This document shows, piece by piece, positions 1 to 9,075 of a stretch of DNA of 64,000 bases. Position 1 is the first letter of the stretch, and each line of letters opens with the position of its first letter. Source of the DNA: Brevundimonas subvibrioides (GTDB lineage Bacteria; Pseudomonadota; Alphaproteobacteria; Caulobacterales; Caulobacteraceae); assembly GCF_002280785.1 (NCBI RefSeq), contig NZ_NCEQ01000007.1, positions 372,001-436,000 of the forward strand. Reading direction: 5' to 3'. Below the pieces are notes generated by a model. The model saw only the letters and a program-made list of their open reading frames with translations, had not been told where the DNA came from and ran no database searches. A program made the translations under genes and the position numbers.

Positions 1-486
1 CTGGCCGGCGGCGGGCACGCCATGGCGGCGGGTTTGACGATGCGGCCGGACGGGATCGACGCCCTGAGAGATTTCCTGAACGCGGCCATGGCCGGTGAAC
101 AGGCCGATGCCGACGCCCTTGATTGGGTCGAGGTCGACGCGCTGATCGATCCGGGCGCCGCGTCGCGCGCCCTGTTCGAGGATTTCGAACGGCTGGCCCC
201 CTTCGGCCCCGCCAACCCCGAACCCCTGTTCGCCCTGCACGGCGTCCAGGCCCGCGAGCCGGTGCAGATGAACGGCGGCCATGTGCGCTGTAGACTCGTC
301 GGGGCGGACGGCGCCTCGGTCAAGGCCATCGCCTGGCGCTGCGCCGACCTGCCGACCGGCCGCGCGCTGCTGGCAGGGCAGGGCGGTCTCAGCGTCGTGG
401 GTCGTCTGAAGGCGGACGACTGGAACGGCCGCAAGGGCGTGCAGTTCGAGATCGAGGACATCGCTGATCCACGGATGGCTAGTTAG
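1..486 (+). CDS. recJ: Single-stranded-DNA exonuclease RecJ, C-terminal end (partial)
   Basis: This is the last 161 codons of RecJ, the 5'-3' single-stranded-DNA exonuclease of recombination and mismatch repair; the 5' part lies before the window. The frame is open from base 1 and begins with LAGGGHAMAAG, the glycine/histidine motif of the DHHA1 domain that binds single-stranded DNA. It continues into the C-terminal OB-type domain (LAPFGPANPEPLFA, then VVGRLKADDWNGRKGVQFEI) usual for RecJ. It ends at TAG 484-486, about 60 bases before a tRNA gene. The motif makes the identity clear; only the missing start is unknown. Confidence 0.93.
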   Translation: MAGGGHAMAAGLTMRPDGIDALRDFLNAAMAGEQADADALDWVEVDALIDPGAASRALFEDFERLAPFGPANPEPLFALHGVQAREPVQMNGGHVRCRLVGADGASVKAIAWRCADLPTGRALLAGQGGLSVVGRLKADDWNGRKGVQFEIEDIADPRMAS

Positions 487-546
487 TTCGAAACGGCGCT
501 TGCGCCCCCCGGAATCGCCCGCTATATCGCCGCTTCCCCGCGCCGC

Positions 547-621
547 GGTCCCTTCGTCTATCGGTTAGGACGTCAGGTTTTCAACCTGAAAAGAGGGGTT
601 CGACTCCCCTAGGGACTGCCA
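547..621 (+). tRNA. tRNA-Glu (anticodon TTC)
   Basis: A full cloverleaf can be folded by hand. The acceptor is GGTCCCT paired with AGGGACT (one G-T wobble), the D stem is GTCT/GGAC, and the anticodon stem TCAGG/CCTGA encloses loop TTTTCAA with anticodon TTC. The T arm is AGGGG-TTCGACT-CCCCT. Discriminator G and a genomically encoded CCA (619-621) complete it. Confidence 0.96.
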
Positions 622-837
622 CGCGGGGCATTCCACACATCGTGATCCACCGCCCCCCGTCGCCCTCGCGACGCGCAGGGATCGTGCCGTCGCGCCGTGG
701 CCTGAGCGAGACGCCGGGCGAGTTCCTTCCCGTGCGGTTCGCGATGAGGTTGAAACCGGCGTTTTTCGGTTTTCCCGCGTTCACAGAACCGTGTTAAACA
801 TGAACCGTCCGTCGAGAGGGCGGGCGGGGGGTTTGAA

Positions 838-1401
838 GTGTCTGACTATGAGGGGCTGGACGCGACGGACATGGTCCGGATCGCCGGCCGGGTAAAATGG
901 TTCGATGCGGGCAAGGGCTACGGCTTTATCGTGCCCGATGACCCGGCCCAGACCGGGGCCAAGGACGTCCTTTTGCACATCAGCAGTCTAAGGGACGGCG
1001 GCTGGGACAATGCGGGCGAAGGCGCTCCGATCGAATGCGACTGCGCGCGCCGGCCCAAGGGCTGGCAGGTGGTCCAGGTCCACGACCTGGGCGAAGGCGA
1101 GGTCGAGGCGCCGGCGCGGCGATCCGGTTACGAAGGACTGCGGGCGGATTCGCGCGCAATCCGCGAGTCGGGGGACGCCGAGGCCGCCGGCGTGCTCGAG
1201 GTGGCCACCGTGAAATGGTTCAATCGCACCAAGGGATACGGTTTCGTGGTGCGCGCGACCGATCCGGGCGATATCTTCGTCCACATCGAGACCCTGCGTC
1301 GCTGCGGACTGGACGATCTGGTCCCCGGCGAGACGGTCGCGGTGCGATTCGCCGAAGGCCCCAAGGGTCTGGTGGTCGCGGAAATCAGACCGGGCGACTG
1401 A
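838..1401 (+). CDS. Cold-shock protein with two cold-shock domains (CspD-like)
   Basis: A 187-residue protein with two cold-shock domains that bind single-stranded nucleic acid. Domain 1 (about residues 15-85) has [13 protein letters not shown] and VLLHIS. Domain 2 (about 120-185) has [13 protein letters not shown] and IFVHIE. These are the RNP1 and RNP2 motifs, and a charged linker joins the domains. Double-CSD proteins of this size are typical of alphaproteobacteria and are often tied to stationary phase or cold, but that role is family knowledge. The start is GTG at 838, after a purine-rich run. The DUF192 lipoprotein follows 23 bases downstream, so the two are probably cotranscribed. Confidence 0.9.
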   Translation: MSDYEGLDATDMVRIAGRVKWFDAGKGYGFIVPDDPAQTGAKDVLLHISSLRDGGWDNAGEGAPIECDCARRPKGWQVVQVHDLGEGEVEAPARRSGYEGLRADSRAIRESGDAEAAGVLEVATVKWFNRTKGYGFVVRATDPGDIFVHIETLRRCGLDDLVPGETVAVRFAEGPKGLVVAEIRPGD

Positions 1402-1424
1402 TCGGTCGCTCCGAAAGGGCGATC

Positions 1425-1901
1425 ATGCTGTCGAGACGTCTCCTCATTGTCGGAACCCTGGCCCTCGGCCTGGTCCTGTCCGCCTGCGCCAGATCCTCCG
1501 CGCCCGTCGATGAGGCCGGTCGTCCGCTGGAGGCACTGAAGATCGTCACCGCCTCGGGCGAGCACGACTTCCTGGTCGAGATCGCTGACGACGAGCCGGA
1601 ACGCGAGCGCGGTCTGATGTTCCGCCCGCCGCTCGCAGACGACCGCGGCATGCTGTTCCAGTTCCCCGATTCCGCGGAGCGGTCATTCTGGATGCGCAAT
1701 ACGCCCAGCTCGCTCGACATCCTCTACATCGACCCGACGGGCAGCATCGTCTCGATCGCCCACCACGCCACCCCCTATTCGGAAGCCCCGCTGCCGTCGA
1801 ACGGCGCCGCCAATGGCGTGCTGGAACTCAGGGCCGGCCGGGCGGAAGAGATCGGCGCCAAGGCCGGCGACAAGGTCGTCCACCCCTTCTTCCGCCCCTG
1901 A
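1425..1901 (+). CDS. DUF192 family lipoprotein
   Basis: A 158-residue exported protein of the DUF192 family. The N-terminus MLSRRLLIVGTLALGLVLSA is followed by Cys, giving a lipobox (LSAC) and predicting a lipid-anchored periplasmic protein. The DUF192 core is seen in RERGLMFRPPL, MLFQFPDSAERSFWMRNT and LDILYID. The biochemical function of the family is not firmly known. It begins 23 bases after the double cold-shock gene and is followed by tRNA-Pro. Confidence 0.85.
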   Translation: MLSRRLLIVGTLALGLVLSACARSSAPVDEAGRPLEALKIVTASGEHDFLVEIADDEPERERGLMFRPPLADDRGMLFQFPDSAERSFWMRNTPSSLDILYIDPTGSIVSIAHHATPYSEAPLPSNGAANGVLELRAGRAEEIGAKAGDKVVHPFFRP

Positions 1902-1968
1902 GGTCGATCTGGCGTTGCGGCCCATTCTTACGTTGCAGGTTGGGCCGGATGCTGGCAGACACCTCCGC

Positions 1969-2045
<77 letters not shown>

Positions 2046-2117
2046 TTATCCCTTGAGTGGCTACCGCTCGACGCGCGGCGTCTCGCTGCTTGAGCCACGG
2101 ATGTTGTGAGACTGCCC

Positions 2118-2423
2118 ATGCTGGCCCGCATCTATCGCCCCGCAAAGACCGCCATGCAGTCCGGCAAGGCCAAGTCGAAGGACTGGCGGCTGGACTTCGA
2201 GCCGGCGTCGGCGCGCACCATCGATCCGCTGATGGGCTGGACCAGCTCTTCCGACATGAACGGCCAGGTCCGCCTGACATTCGAGACAAAGGAAGAGGCC
2301 GTCGCCTACGCCGAACGCCACGGTATTCCGTTCCGTCTGCACGAGCCCCAGGAGCCGCCGGTGATCCTCAAGGCCTATGCCGACAATTTCGCCACCGCCC
2401 GCAAGCAGTCCTGGACGCACTGA
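2118..2423 (+). CDS. NADH dehydrogenase accessory subunit, NDUFS4-like (ETC complex I subunit)
   Basis: A 101-residue protein of the ETC_C1_NDUFA4/NDUFS4 family, an accessory subunit of respiratory complex I found in alphaproteobacteria and mitochondria. Seen: MLARIYRPAKTAMQSGKAK at the start, then WRLDFEPASARTIDPLMGW, SSSDMNGQVRLTF and YAERHG near the middle, which is the family core. It has no signal peptide and should sit on the cytoplasmic arm of the complex. I chose ATG 2118, where the family begins with MLARIY; an in-frame GTG at 2106 would add four residues. It lies between tRNA-Pro and tRNA-Arg, away from the main nuo operon, as is common. Confidence 0.88.
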   Translation: MLARIYRPAKTAMQSGKAKSKDWRLDFEPASARTIDPLMGWTSSSDMNGQVRLTFETKEEAVAYAERHGIPFRLHEPQEPPVILKAYADNFATARKQSWTH

Positions 2424-2539
2424 TTCAAGAGGGCCGCGATCGCTCGCCGCGCGGCGGCTCACGACTTGAGCCGCGAACTCGACCATTGACCAGCCATCGC
2501 TTGAGCCGCACGGGCGGTGCGGCTAACGCTCCCGAACAC

Positions 2540-2616
2540 GCGCCCATAGCTCAACCGGATAGAGCACCCGCCTTCTAAGCGGACGGTTGCAGGTTCGAGT
2601 CCTGCTGGGCGCGCCA
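2540..2616 (+). tRNA. tRNA-Arg (anticodon TCT)
   Basis: The acceptor is GCGCCCA/TGGGCGC, the D stem GCTC/GAGC, the anticodon loop CTTCTAA with anticodon TCT, the T arm GCAGG-TTCGAGT-CCTGC, discriminator G and encoded CCA. The anticodon stem (CCCGC/GCGGA) has a C-A mismatch at its outer pair (27-43); the rest is canonical. Confidence 0.95.
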
Positions 2617-2636
2617 TCCCGATCGCAAGGACCCCC

Positions 2637-2897
2637 ATGGCCGAAATCCGCAATCAGGTTCTCGAAGGCCGTCAACTGCTCGACGGCAACAGTTTCATCG
2701 ACTGCGAATTCAGGAATGCCCAGCTGGTGTTCAAGGGCGTGGAACAGCCCGGGTTCGCCAACTGCAAATTCACTCAGAGCCGTTTCGTGTTCGAGGACCA
2801 TGCGGCGGTGACGGTGAACCTGCTGCGCGGCATGCTCCGCCCCGAGACCGGCATGCGTTCGTTCGTCACCGGCATGATGCCCGAGATCGGCGTCTAG
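2637..2897 (+). CDS. Small conserved-looking protein of unknown function
   Basis: An 86-residue protein I cannot assign. The middle reads as short alternating hydrophobic/polar strands (FIDCEFRNAQLVFKG, then FANCKFTQSRFVFED) resembling the rungs of a pentapeptide-type beta helix, but there are too few repeats to call that family. There is no signal peptide or membrane segment. ATG 2637 is preceded by AAGG eight bases upstream. It starts 20 bases after tRNA-Arg and its stop overlaps that of the convergent lyase gene by four bases. Codon use matches the neighbours. Confidence 0.7.
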   Translation: MAEIRNQVLEGRQLLDGNSFIDCEFRNAQLVFKGVEQPGFANCKFTQSRFVFEDHAAVTVNLLRGMLRPETGMRSFVTGMMPEIGV

Positions 2898-4066
2898 CCG
2901 AGGGCAGCCCGCCAGGCGGCGAGCCCGACCTCCAGATCCGCGACCAGGTCCGCCGGATCCTCCAGCCCGACGTGCAGCCGCAGCAGCGGCCCTTCCAGCG
3001 TCGGCGGCCTCTCCCGGAACGCCATCTGCGGCGTCTCAAAGGTGATCAGGCTCTCGAACCCGCCCCAGGAGTAGCCGAGCCCGAAGAGGCTGAGGGCGTC
3101 GAGGAAGGCATGGGCGGCCTTCGCATCGCCGCCCTGCATCACCACCCCGAACAGGGACGCGGCGCCGGTGAAGTCGCGCGCCCATAGCGCATGCCCCGGA
3201 TCGCCGGGCAGGGCGGGGCCAAGCACGCGTGAGACCTCTGGCTGGCGCGCCAGCCAGCCGGCGACCTGCATCATCGACCGCCCCTGTTCCGCATAGCGAA
3301 GAGGCAGGGTGCGCAGGCCGCGCAGGGCCAGCCAGGCGTCGTCCGGCGAGACGCACAGGCCGATGTCCTCATGGGCCTCGGCGATGGCCTTGATGACTCC
3401 GGCGTCGCGCGCGCAGACCGACCCCAGCATCAGGTCCGAATGGCCGCCGGCGTATTTGGTCAGGGCCTGGACGCTGACGTCGACGCCATGGGCGAGCGGC
3501 TTGAACGCCAGTCCGGCGGCCCAGGTGTTGTCCATGACGGTCAGGGCGCCCCGTGAACGGGCGGCGGCGGCCACGGCGGCAACATCGATCATCTCGAACG
3601 TCAGCGATCCGGGCGCTTCGATGAGGACCACCCGCGTGCGGTCGGAGATCGTCGCCGCGACCTCCTGGGCGGAGGCGTCGGCGGGGTGGAAGCGGACCGT
3701 GACGCCGCGCACGGCCATGTAGCGGGTCAGGAAGCGCCGGACAGGTCCATAGACGGCGTCCGTGGTGAGAACCTCGTCGCCGGGCCTCGTCAGGGCCAGC
3801 AGCGGCAGGGTCATGGCGGCGAGGCCGGACGGCGCCAGCCAGCAGCCCTCCGCGCCCTCCAGGTCGGCAATCGCGCGTCTCAACGCATCCTGCGACGCTG
3901 TACCGTCGATGCCGTAGAGCGGCCCCAGCCCGGCGTCGCGCATGTCGCCGACGGCGTCCGACAGCATGGTCGAGGCGCGCTCGATCGGAGGATTGACCGG
4001 ACGGCGTCCGTCTCCCCGCCGGGTCGCCGCCGCGATCAGCCGGGTGCGGTCGGAAAGCGGATCCAT
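2894..4066 (-). CDS. metC: Cystathionine beta-lyase (Cys/Met metabolism PLP enzyme)
   Basis: A 390-residue PLP enzyme of the Cys/Met metabolism family, best matched to cystathionine beta-lyase, which cleaves cystathionine to homocysteine, pyruvate and ammonia. Seen: YGIDGTASQDALRRAI, the substrate-loop region AVYGPVRRFL, VMDNTWAAGLAFKPL, and LTKYAGGHSD with the PLP lysine at about K204. The related gamma-lyases and synthases cannot be fully excluded; the VMDNTWA and TKYAGGHSD forms favour beta-lyase. I use ATG 4066 (MDPLSDRTRL, with GAGG seven bases upstream); an earlier in-frame TTG at 4099 has no better signal. It is convergent with the small unknown gene. Confidence 0.87.
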   Translation of the reverse strand: MDPLSDRTRLIAAATRRGDGRRPVNPPIERASTMLSDAVGDMRDAGLGPLYGIDGTASQDALRRAIADLEGAEGCWLAPSGLAAMTLPLLALTRPGDEVLTTDAVYGPVRRFLTRYMAVRGVTVRFHPADASAQEVAATISDRTRVVLIEAPGSLTFEMIDVAAVAAAARSRGALTVMDNTWAAGLAFKPLAHGVDVSVQALTKYAGGHSDLMLGSVCARDAGVIKAIAEAHEDIGLCVSPDDAWLALRGLRTLPLRYAEQGRSMMQVAGWLARQPEVSRVLGPALPGDPGHALWARDFTGAASLFGVVMQGGDAKAAHAFLDALSLFGLGYSWGGFESLITFETPQMAFRERPPTLEGPLLRLHVGLEDPADLVADLEVGLAAWRAALG

Positions 4067-4145
4067 GGCGGCCTCGACGGGTTGCGAACGAAGCCCCAAA
4101 GGCCTCTAAAGCAGCGGGGGCGCAAGGGGTCGCGACGGGAGAGTC

Positions 4146-5285
4146 GTGACGACAGCGAACGCGGGACAGACCATGGGCGGACCAACCACGGCTTTCTGGA
4201 TGCGGATGGCGGGCCTCGCAGCCCTGACCATGGCGGCCGCGTGCGGCGACCGTGATCGTGAGGCCGAAGCCCCGGTCACGGAGGCGAGGACGGGCGCGAT
4301 CCCGACGGCGACTGCGGCTGTCGAAAGCCCGACCCTGGCCGCGATCAAGCGGCGCGGACGGCTCAACTGCGGCGTCAACCAGGGTCTGGTCGGCTTCGCC
4401 TACACCGACAATCGGGGAGAGTGGCGCGGCTTCGACGTGGACTTCTGCCGCGGTCTGGCGGCGGCCATCTTCGGCGACCCGGACGCCGTGCGATTCGTGC
4501 CCCTGACGGCCGAGAACCGGTTCCAGGCCCTGGCCGAGGAGCGGATCGACGTCCTGTGGCGCAATACGTCCTGGACCATGGAGCGCGACACCGGCGGCCA
4601 GCTCGCCTTCGCCGGAGTGAACTACTACGACGGTCAGGGCTTCCTGGTCCGGCGCGCGCTCGACCTGAACAGCGCCACGGAGTTGACCGGCGCGCGGGTT
4701 TGCCTTCAGGCGGGCTCGACCAGCGCGCTCAACGCCGACGACTATTTCCGCAGCCGGGGCATCGACTATCGCGCCGTGGTCCTGCCGACCGAGGAGGCCG
4801 CGCGTCAGGCCTATGGCCGCGAGGATTGCGATGCGTTGAGCGCCGACGTCTCGGCCCTGGCCGCCGCACGCACCACCCTGGCGGACCCTCAGCAGCACGT
4901 CGTCCTGCCGGACGTCATTTCCAAGGAGCCGTTGGGCCCCGTCACCCGCCGCGGCGACGAACAATGGACCGCCGTCGTGCGCTGGACTCTGAACGCCCTG
5001 ATTCTTGCCGAGGAAATGGGCGTGACCCAGGCCAACGTTGATGAGCAGGCAGAGTCCTCAAGCGTGCCCCAGGTTCGCCGCCTTCTGGGCGCGGAGGGGG
5101 ATTTCGGCCCGCGACTGGGCCTGTCGAAGACCTGGGCGGCGGACGCCGTCGAGGGGGTCGGCAACTATGGCGAAATCTTCGACCGGAACCTTGGTTCGCA
5201 ATCGCCTCTCGACCTGGCGCGCGGGTTGAATGCACAATGGAACGCTAGACCGGGCGGCCTGATCTACGGCCTGCCGGTGCGATGA
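4146..5285 (+). CDS. Amino-acid ABC transporter substrate-binding lipoprotein (AapJ-like)
   Basis: A 379-residue periplasmic binding protein (family 3 solute-binding fold) of the general L-amino-acid type. The N-terminus has a hydrophobic stretch ending MAAACGD, a probable lipobox. The core starts GRLNCGVNQGLVGFAY and continues WRGFDVDFCRGLAAAIF and RIDVLWRNTSWTMERD, all like AapJ/BztA. No permease or ATPase gene is adjacent, so it may work with a distant transporter or as a sensor. GTG 4146 has GGGAGAG just upstream; ATG 4173 is an alternative that leaves a cleaner signal peptide. Confidence 0.82.
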   Translation: MTTANAGQTMGGPTTAFWMRMAGLAALTMAAACGDRDREAEAPVTEARTGAIPTATAAVESPTLAAIKRRGRLNCGVNQGLVGFAYTDNRGEWRGFDVDFCRGLAAAIFGDPDAVRFVPLTAENRFQALAEERIDVLWRNTSWTMERDTGGQLAFAGVNYYDGQGFLVRRALDLNSATELTGARVCLQAGSTSALNADDYFRSRGIDYRAVVLPTEEAARQAYGREDCDALSADVSALAAARTTLADPQQHVVLPDVISKEPLGPVTRRGDEQWTAVVRWTLNALILAEEMGVTQANVDEQAESSSVPQVRRLLGAEGDFGPRLGLSKTWAADAVEGVGNYGEIFDRNLGSQSPLDLARGLNAQWNARPGGLIYGLPVR

Positions 5286-5333
5286 TGCTCTAGCGCGGCT
5301 GCGGCGACGCAGTCGGCGGCTTTCGGGGGACGA

Positions 5334-6662
5334 ATGGATACGACGAAGAAGGGCGGCATTCCGCTCCACTGGTTGATGCTGATCGGGTTCGTGATCGGCC
5401 TGGGCGGAGGCCTGTACGTCAATCAGTACATCGGGCCGGAGACCTATTGGGTCCAGTGGCTGACCTCGAACGTGACCGGACCGGCGGGGCAGATCTTCCT
5501 GCGCCTCCTGTTCATGCTGGTGATCCCGCTGTTGTTCTCCGCCCTCGTCGTCGGCGTCGCCGAGATGGGCGACCTGAAGTCCCTGGGTCGCGCGGGCATC
5601 AAGACCCTGCTGCTGACGATCGTGGTTTCGACCATCGCCGTCATCATCGGTCTGGGCATGGTCAACTATTTCCGGCCGGGCGACGGTGTCGATCCGGCCC
5701 TGGCCCAACTGCTTCTGGCCCAGGGAGCGGACGGCGCCGCGGCGATCGTGGAGCGGGCGCCCGAAAGCGTCCAGTTCGGAACCTTCTTCCTGGAGCTGAT
5801 CCCGTCGAACGTCTTCACGGCGGCGTCGGAGAACCAGATCCTGCCGATCATGATCTTCGCCCTGCTGTTCGGGATCGGCCTGGTCATGGCCAAGAGCCCC
5901 AACACCGACAAGCTGCAGAACGTCATCGAGGGCATCCTCGAAGTCACGATGAAGCTGATCAACCTGGTCATCAAACTGGCGCCGATCGCGATCGCCTGCC
6001 TGATGTTCAACCTGGCGGCCCTGTTCGGATGGGACCTGCTGGTGCGACTGGCGGCCTATGTCGGCGTGGCCGTGGGCGCGATGGCGATCCACATGTTCGT
6101 CGTCTATCCGCTGGTCGTACTGATCGGCGGCGGCATGAACCCGCTGAAGTTCTTCAAGGGCGTGCAGCGTCCGATGATCGTGGCCTTCTCGACCGCCTCG
6201 TCGAACGCCACCCTGCCGGTGTCGCTGAAGGCGGCCGAGGAAGAGCTGAAGCTGCCGCGCAAGATCGCCCGCTTCGTCCTCACCGTCGGCGCCACCGCCA
6301 ACCAGAACGGCACAGCCCTGTTCGAGGGCGTGACGGTGCTGTTCCTGGCCCAGTTCTTCCAGATCGAACTGTCGCTGACCCAGCAGGTCGTGGTGATGCT
6401 GGTTTGCATCCTCGGCGGCGTGGGCACAGCCGGGGTGCCGGCGGGTTCGCTGCCGGTCATCGCCATGATCCTGGTCATGGTCGGGGTCCCGGCCGAGGGC
6501 ATCGGCCTGATCCTGGGCGTCGATCGCTTCCTCGACATGTGCCGGACCGTGCTGAACGTGACGGGCGACCTGGTCCTGGCCACTGTCGTCTCTCGCGGCG
6601 AGAAGGACGATCCGGTGGAGCCGCAGCCCGCAACGCCGCCGACCGTGGCGGCCGTCGCCTGA
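5334..6662 (+). CDS. Dicarboxylate/amino acid:cation symporter (DAACS family)
   Basis: A 442-residue inner-membrane symporter of the GltP/DctA family, coupling uptake of dicarboxylates or acidic amino acids to H+ or Na+. The family signatures are in order: AFSTASSNATLPVSLKAAEE (serine-rich re-entrant loop), TVGATANQNGTALFEG (cation and substrate site in TM7), GGVGTAGVPAGSLP (second hairpin) and VDRFLDMCRTVLNVTGD (TM8, substrate-binding Asp and Arg). About eight membrane segments are visible. It follows the amino-acid binding protein by 48 bases and may share its transcript, which suggests a role with acidic amino acids. The substrate is not determined. Confidence 0.92.
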   Translation: MDTTKKGGIPLHWLMLIGFVIGLGGGLYVNQYIGPETYWVQWLTSNVTGPAGQIFLRLLFMLVIPLLFSALVVGVAEMGDLKSLGRAGIKTLLLTIVVSTIAVIIGLGMVNYFRPGDGVDPALAQLLLAQGADGAAAIVERAPESVQFGTFFLELIPSNVFTAASENQILPIMIFALLFGIGLVMAKSPNTDKLQNVIEGILEVTMKLINLVIKLAPIAIACLMFNLAALFGWDLLVRLAAYVGVAVGAMAIHMFVVYPLVVLIGGGMNPLKFFKGVQRPMIVAFSTASSNATLPVSLKAAEEELKLPRKIARFVLTVGATANQNGTALFEGVTVLFLAQFFQIELSLTQQVVVMLVCILGGVGTAGVPAGSLPVIAMILVMVGVPAEGIGLILGVDRFLDMCRTVLNVTGDLVLATVVSRGEKDDPVEPQPATPPTVAAVA

Positions 6663-6665
6663 TCC

Positions 6666-7502
6666 TCAGGGGCCGGTGACGACCTCTGTGTCGTCCCGGC
6701 CGCCCCATTCGGCCCACGACCCGTCATAGAGCACGCCTTCGCGCCCCAGCAGGGCGAGGGCCAGCAGCGGCACGGCGGCGGTGACGCCGGAGCCGCAGCT
6801 GGTGATCGGCCTGTCCGCAGGGCCCAGCCCCCGCGCCGCGAACGCCGCTTCCAGCGCCTCGGGCTCACGCATCAGCCCCTCTGCCGTCAGCAATTCGCCG
6901 AACGGCAGGTTGACCGCGCCCGGCATATGACCCGCCCGCAGCCCGGGACGCGGCTCGGGGGCGGACCCGGCGAAACGGGCGGCGGCGCGGGCGTCGAGCA
7001 CCGGCGCTCCGGCGGCCAGCGTCGCCCGGACCCGTGCCGCATCGGCGATCATGTCCGGCCGGGGGTCGGCAGTGAACACGGCCGGACGGGCCGAGGCGGG
7101 CCCGGTCTCCAGCGACCCGCCCATGCGCTTCCAGGCCGGCAGGCCGCCATCCAGCACCTGAACCCGGTCGCAGCCCATGGCGCGGAACATCCACCAGGCG
7201 CGCGCCGCTGTGAAAAGACCGAAGGTGTCATAAACGACGATCCGGTCCGTCTCCGACACGCCAAGTCGACCAGCCTGTTCGCCAAATTGATCAGCCGACG
7301 GCATCATGTGGGGCAGGGGGTCGTTCCGGTCCGAGATCGCCTCCAGATCGAAGAAGGCCGCCCCCGGCACATGCCCTGCCTCGAAGATCGGCCGCGCGGG
7401 CGTGCCGTCCAGATGCCAGCTGGCGTCGAGAATCCGAAGGTCAGAATCGCCGGACGCGGTAAGGAGTTCGGCTGCGGAGACGAGAGCAGGGAGTGTGGCC
7501 AT
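6666..7502 (-). CDS. sseA: 3-mercaptopyruvate/thiosulfate sulfurtransferase
   Basis: A 278-residue tandem-rhodanese enzyme. The catalytic loop CGSGVTA, with Cys at about residue 236, is the 3-mercaptopyruvate sulfurtransferase version, moving sulfur from mercaptopyruvate to thiol or cyanide acceptors. Other visible parts are ILDASWHLDG, FEAGHVPGAAFFDLE, VLDGGLPAWKR and AGHMPGAVNLPF. The start ATG is at 7502-7500 on this strand, so its first codon overlaps the start of the divergent photolyase within one CATG. It is convergent with the symporter (three bases between the stops). Confidence 0.9.
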   Translation of the reverse strand: MATLPALVSAAELLTASGDSDLRILDASWHLDGTPARPIFEAGHVPGAAFFDLEAISDRNDPLPHMMPSADQFGEQAGRLGVSETDRIVVYDTFGLFTAARAWWMFRAMGCDRVQVLDGGLPAWKRMGGSLETGPASARPAVFTADPRPDMIADAARVRATLAAGAPVLDARAAARFAGSAPEPRPGLRAGHMPGAVNLPFGELLTAEGLMREPEALEAAFAARGLGPADRPITSCGSGVTAAVPLLALALLGREGVLYDGSWAEWGGRDDTEVVTGP

Positions 7503-9066
7503 GACCGAGACTACCACGGGAGCGACAGCCAGGCTTCGTCTGGTGCTGGGCGACCAGTTGTCCGACAACCTGTCCGCTCTGGAGGGTCTCGATCCGACGC
7601 GCGACGTCGTCCTGATGGCCGAGGTCAACGACGAGGCCACCTACGTCAGACACCACAAGCAGAAGATCGCCCTGATCTTCGCCGCCATGCGCAGCTTCGC
7701 CCTGAGGCTTGAGGCGCGCGGCGTCGCGGTGCGCTACGTCCGCATCGACGCCCCGGCCAACACCCATTCGATCGTCGGTGAGCTGCACCGCGCCCTGGAT
7801 GACCAGACTTTCGCCGGTGTTGTGATCACCGAATGCGGCGAATGGCGGCTGGCCGAGGCGCTCGCGGCCTTCGCGGAAATCGCTGCGGTCCCGGTCGATA
7901 TCCGCGAGGACCGTCGCTTCATCTGCCCGCACGACCGCTTCCGGCGCTGGGCGTCCGGCAAGTCCCAGCTGCGGATGGAGTTCTTCTATCGCGAGATGCG
8001 TCGCGAAGCCGGTATCCTTCTCGACGACGGCCAGCCGGTCGGCGGCAAATGGAACTACGACGCCGAGAATCGCAAGGGCCTGACCAAGGGCCTGCGCCCG
8101 CCCGCGCGCCTGCGGACCCCGCCCGACGAGATCGCGCGGGCGGCCATCATGGATGTGGCGCGTCTGTTCCCGGATCACTTCGGTGACCTGGACGAGTTCG
8201 GGTGGCCGACGACGGCCGAACAGGCCGAGAGCGTCCTCGCCGACTTCATGAAAAATGTCCTGCCCAACTTCGGCGACTGGCAGGACGCCATGGCCCTGGG
8301 CGAACCGTGGATGTGGCACGGGCTGATCTCGACCTCGCTCAACCTGGGTCTGCTCGATCCGCTCGACGTCTGCCGCCGCGCCGAAGCCGAGTATCGCGCG
8401 GGTCGCGCGCCGCTGAACGCCGTCGAAGGCTTCATCCGCCAGATCCTGGGCTGGCGGGAATTCGTGCGAGGCATCTACTGGCTGAAGATGCCGGACTATG
8501 CGCGGCGCAACTTCCTCGACGCCGACCGGACCCTGCCGGAGTTCTACTGGTCGGGCGAGACCGACATGGCCTGCGTCGCCGACGTCGTCGCCCAGACGCG
8601 CAGCCACGCCTACGCCCACCATATCCAGCGGCTGATGGTCACCGGCAATCTTGCCATGCTGCTGGGCGTCCATCCCGACGAGATCGATGAGTGGTACATG
8701 GTGGTCTACGCCGACGCCTATGAGTGGGTGGAGATGCCCAACACGCGCGGCATGGCCACCTTTGCGGACGGTGGAATCATGGGCTCGAAACCCTATGCCG
8801 CGTCCGGCGCCTACATCGACCGGATGAGCGACTACTGCGGATCGTGCCGGTACGACGTGAAGGCCAAATCCGGTGAAAACGCCTGTCCGTTCAATCGTCT
8901 GTACTGGGGCTTTCTGGAACGAAACCAGAAGCGGCTGCGCGGCAACGTTCGACTGGCCATGCCCTACCGCACCCTGGAAAACTTCGGACCTGAGCGTCGG
9001 ACCGCCCTGCTGAACGACGCCGAGGCGGCCCGTGACAGACTGGGCGCGGCTCCCAGGCGGGAGTAG
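7501..9066 (+). CDS. phrB: Iron-sulfur photolyase/cryptochrome (FeS-BCP, PhrB-type)
   Basis: A 521-residue cryptochrome/photolyase-related protein of the FeS-BCP group, whose studied members repair (6-4) photoproducts. The N-terminal domain starts RLRLVLGDQLSDNL. The C-terminal helical domain holds YAHHIQRLMVTGNLAMLLG and EWVEMPNTRGMATFADGG for FAD and DNA, then YCGSCRYDVKAKSGENACPF, cysteines of the [4Fe-4S] cluster. The length fits the group. ATG 7501 has a GGAG signal seven bases upstream. It is followed after nine bases by a convergent class I photolyase. Confidence 0.92.
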   Translation: MTETTTGATARLRLVLGDQLSDNLSALEGLDPTRDVVLMAEVNDEATYVRHHKQKIALIFAAMRSFALRLEARGVAVRYVRIDAPANTHSIVGELHRALDDQTFAGVVITECGEWRLAEALAAFAEIAAVPVDIREDRRFICPHDRFRRWASGKSQLRMEFFYREMRREAGILLDDGQPVGGKWNYDAENRKGLTKGLRPPARLRTPPDEIARAAIMDVARLFPDHFGDLDEFGWPTTAEQAESVLADFMKNVLPNFGDWQDAMALGEPWMWHGLISTSLNLGLLDPLDVCRRAEAEYRAGRAPLNAVEGFIRQILGWREFVRGIYWLKMPDYARRNFLDADRTLPEFYWSGETDMACVADVVAQTRSHAYAHHIQRLMVTGNLAMLLGVHPDEIDEWYMVVYADAYEWVEMPNTRGMATFADGGIMGSKPYAASGAYIDRMSDYCGSCRYDVKAKSGENACPFNRLYWGFLERNQKRLRGNVRLAMPYRTLENFGPERRTALLNDAEAARDRLGAAPRRE

Positions 9067-9075
9067 CGCGCCCCG

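Noticed and set aside
622..837. Possible small gene or RNA between tRNA-Glu and the cold-shock gene
   Set aside because: Open frames here lack recognisable content and no stable hairpin stands out; probably promoter and leader DNA of the cold-shock gene.
2540..2616. tRNA-Arg as an attachment site of an integrated element
   Set aside because: No integrase gene or repeated tRNA 3' end was seen in the following sequence.
4067..4099. N-terminal extension of the cystathionine beta-lyase from TTG 4099
   Set aside because: TTG without a better ribosome-binding site; the family start fits ATG 4066.
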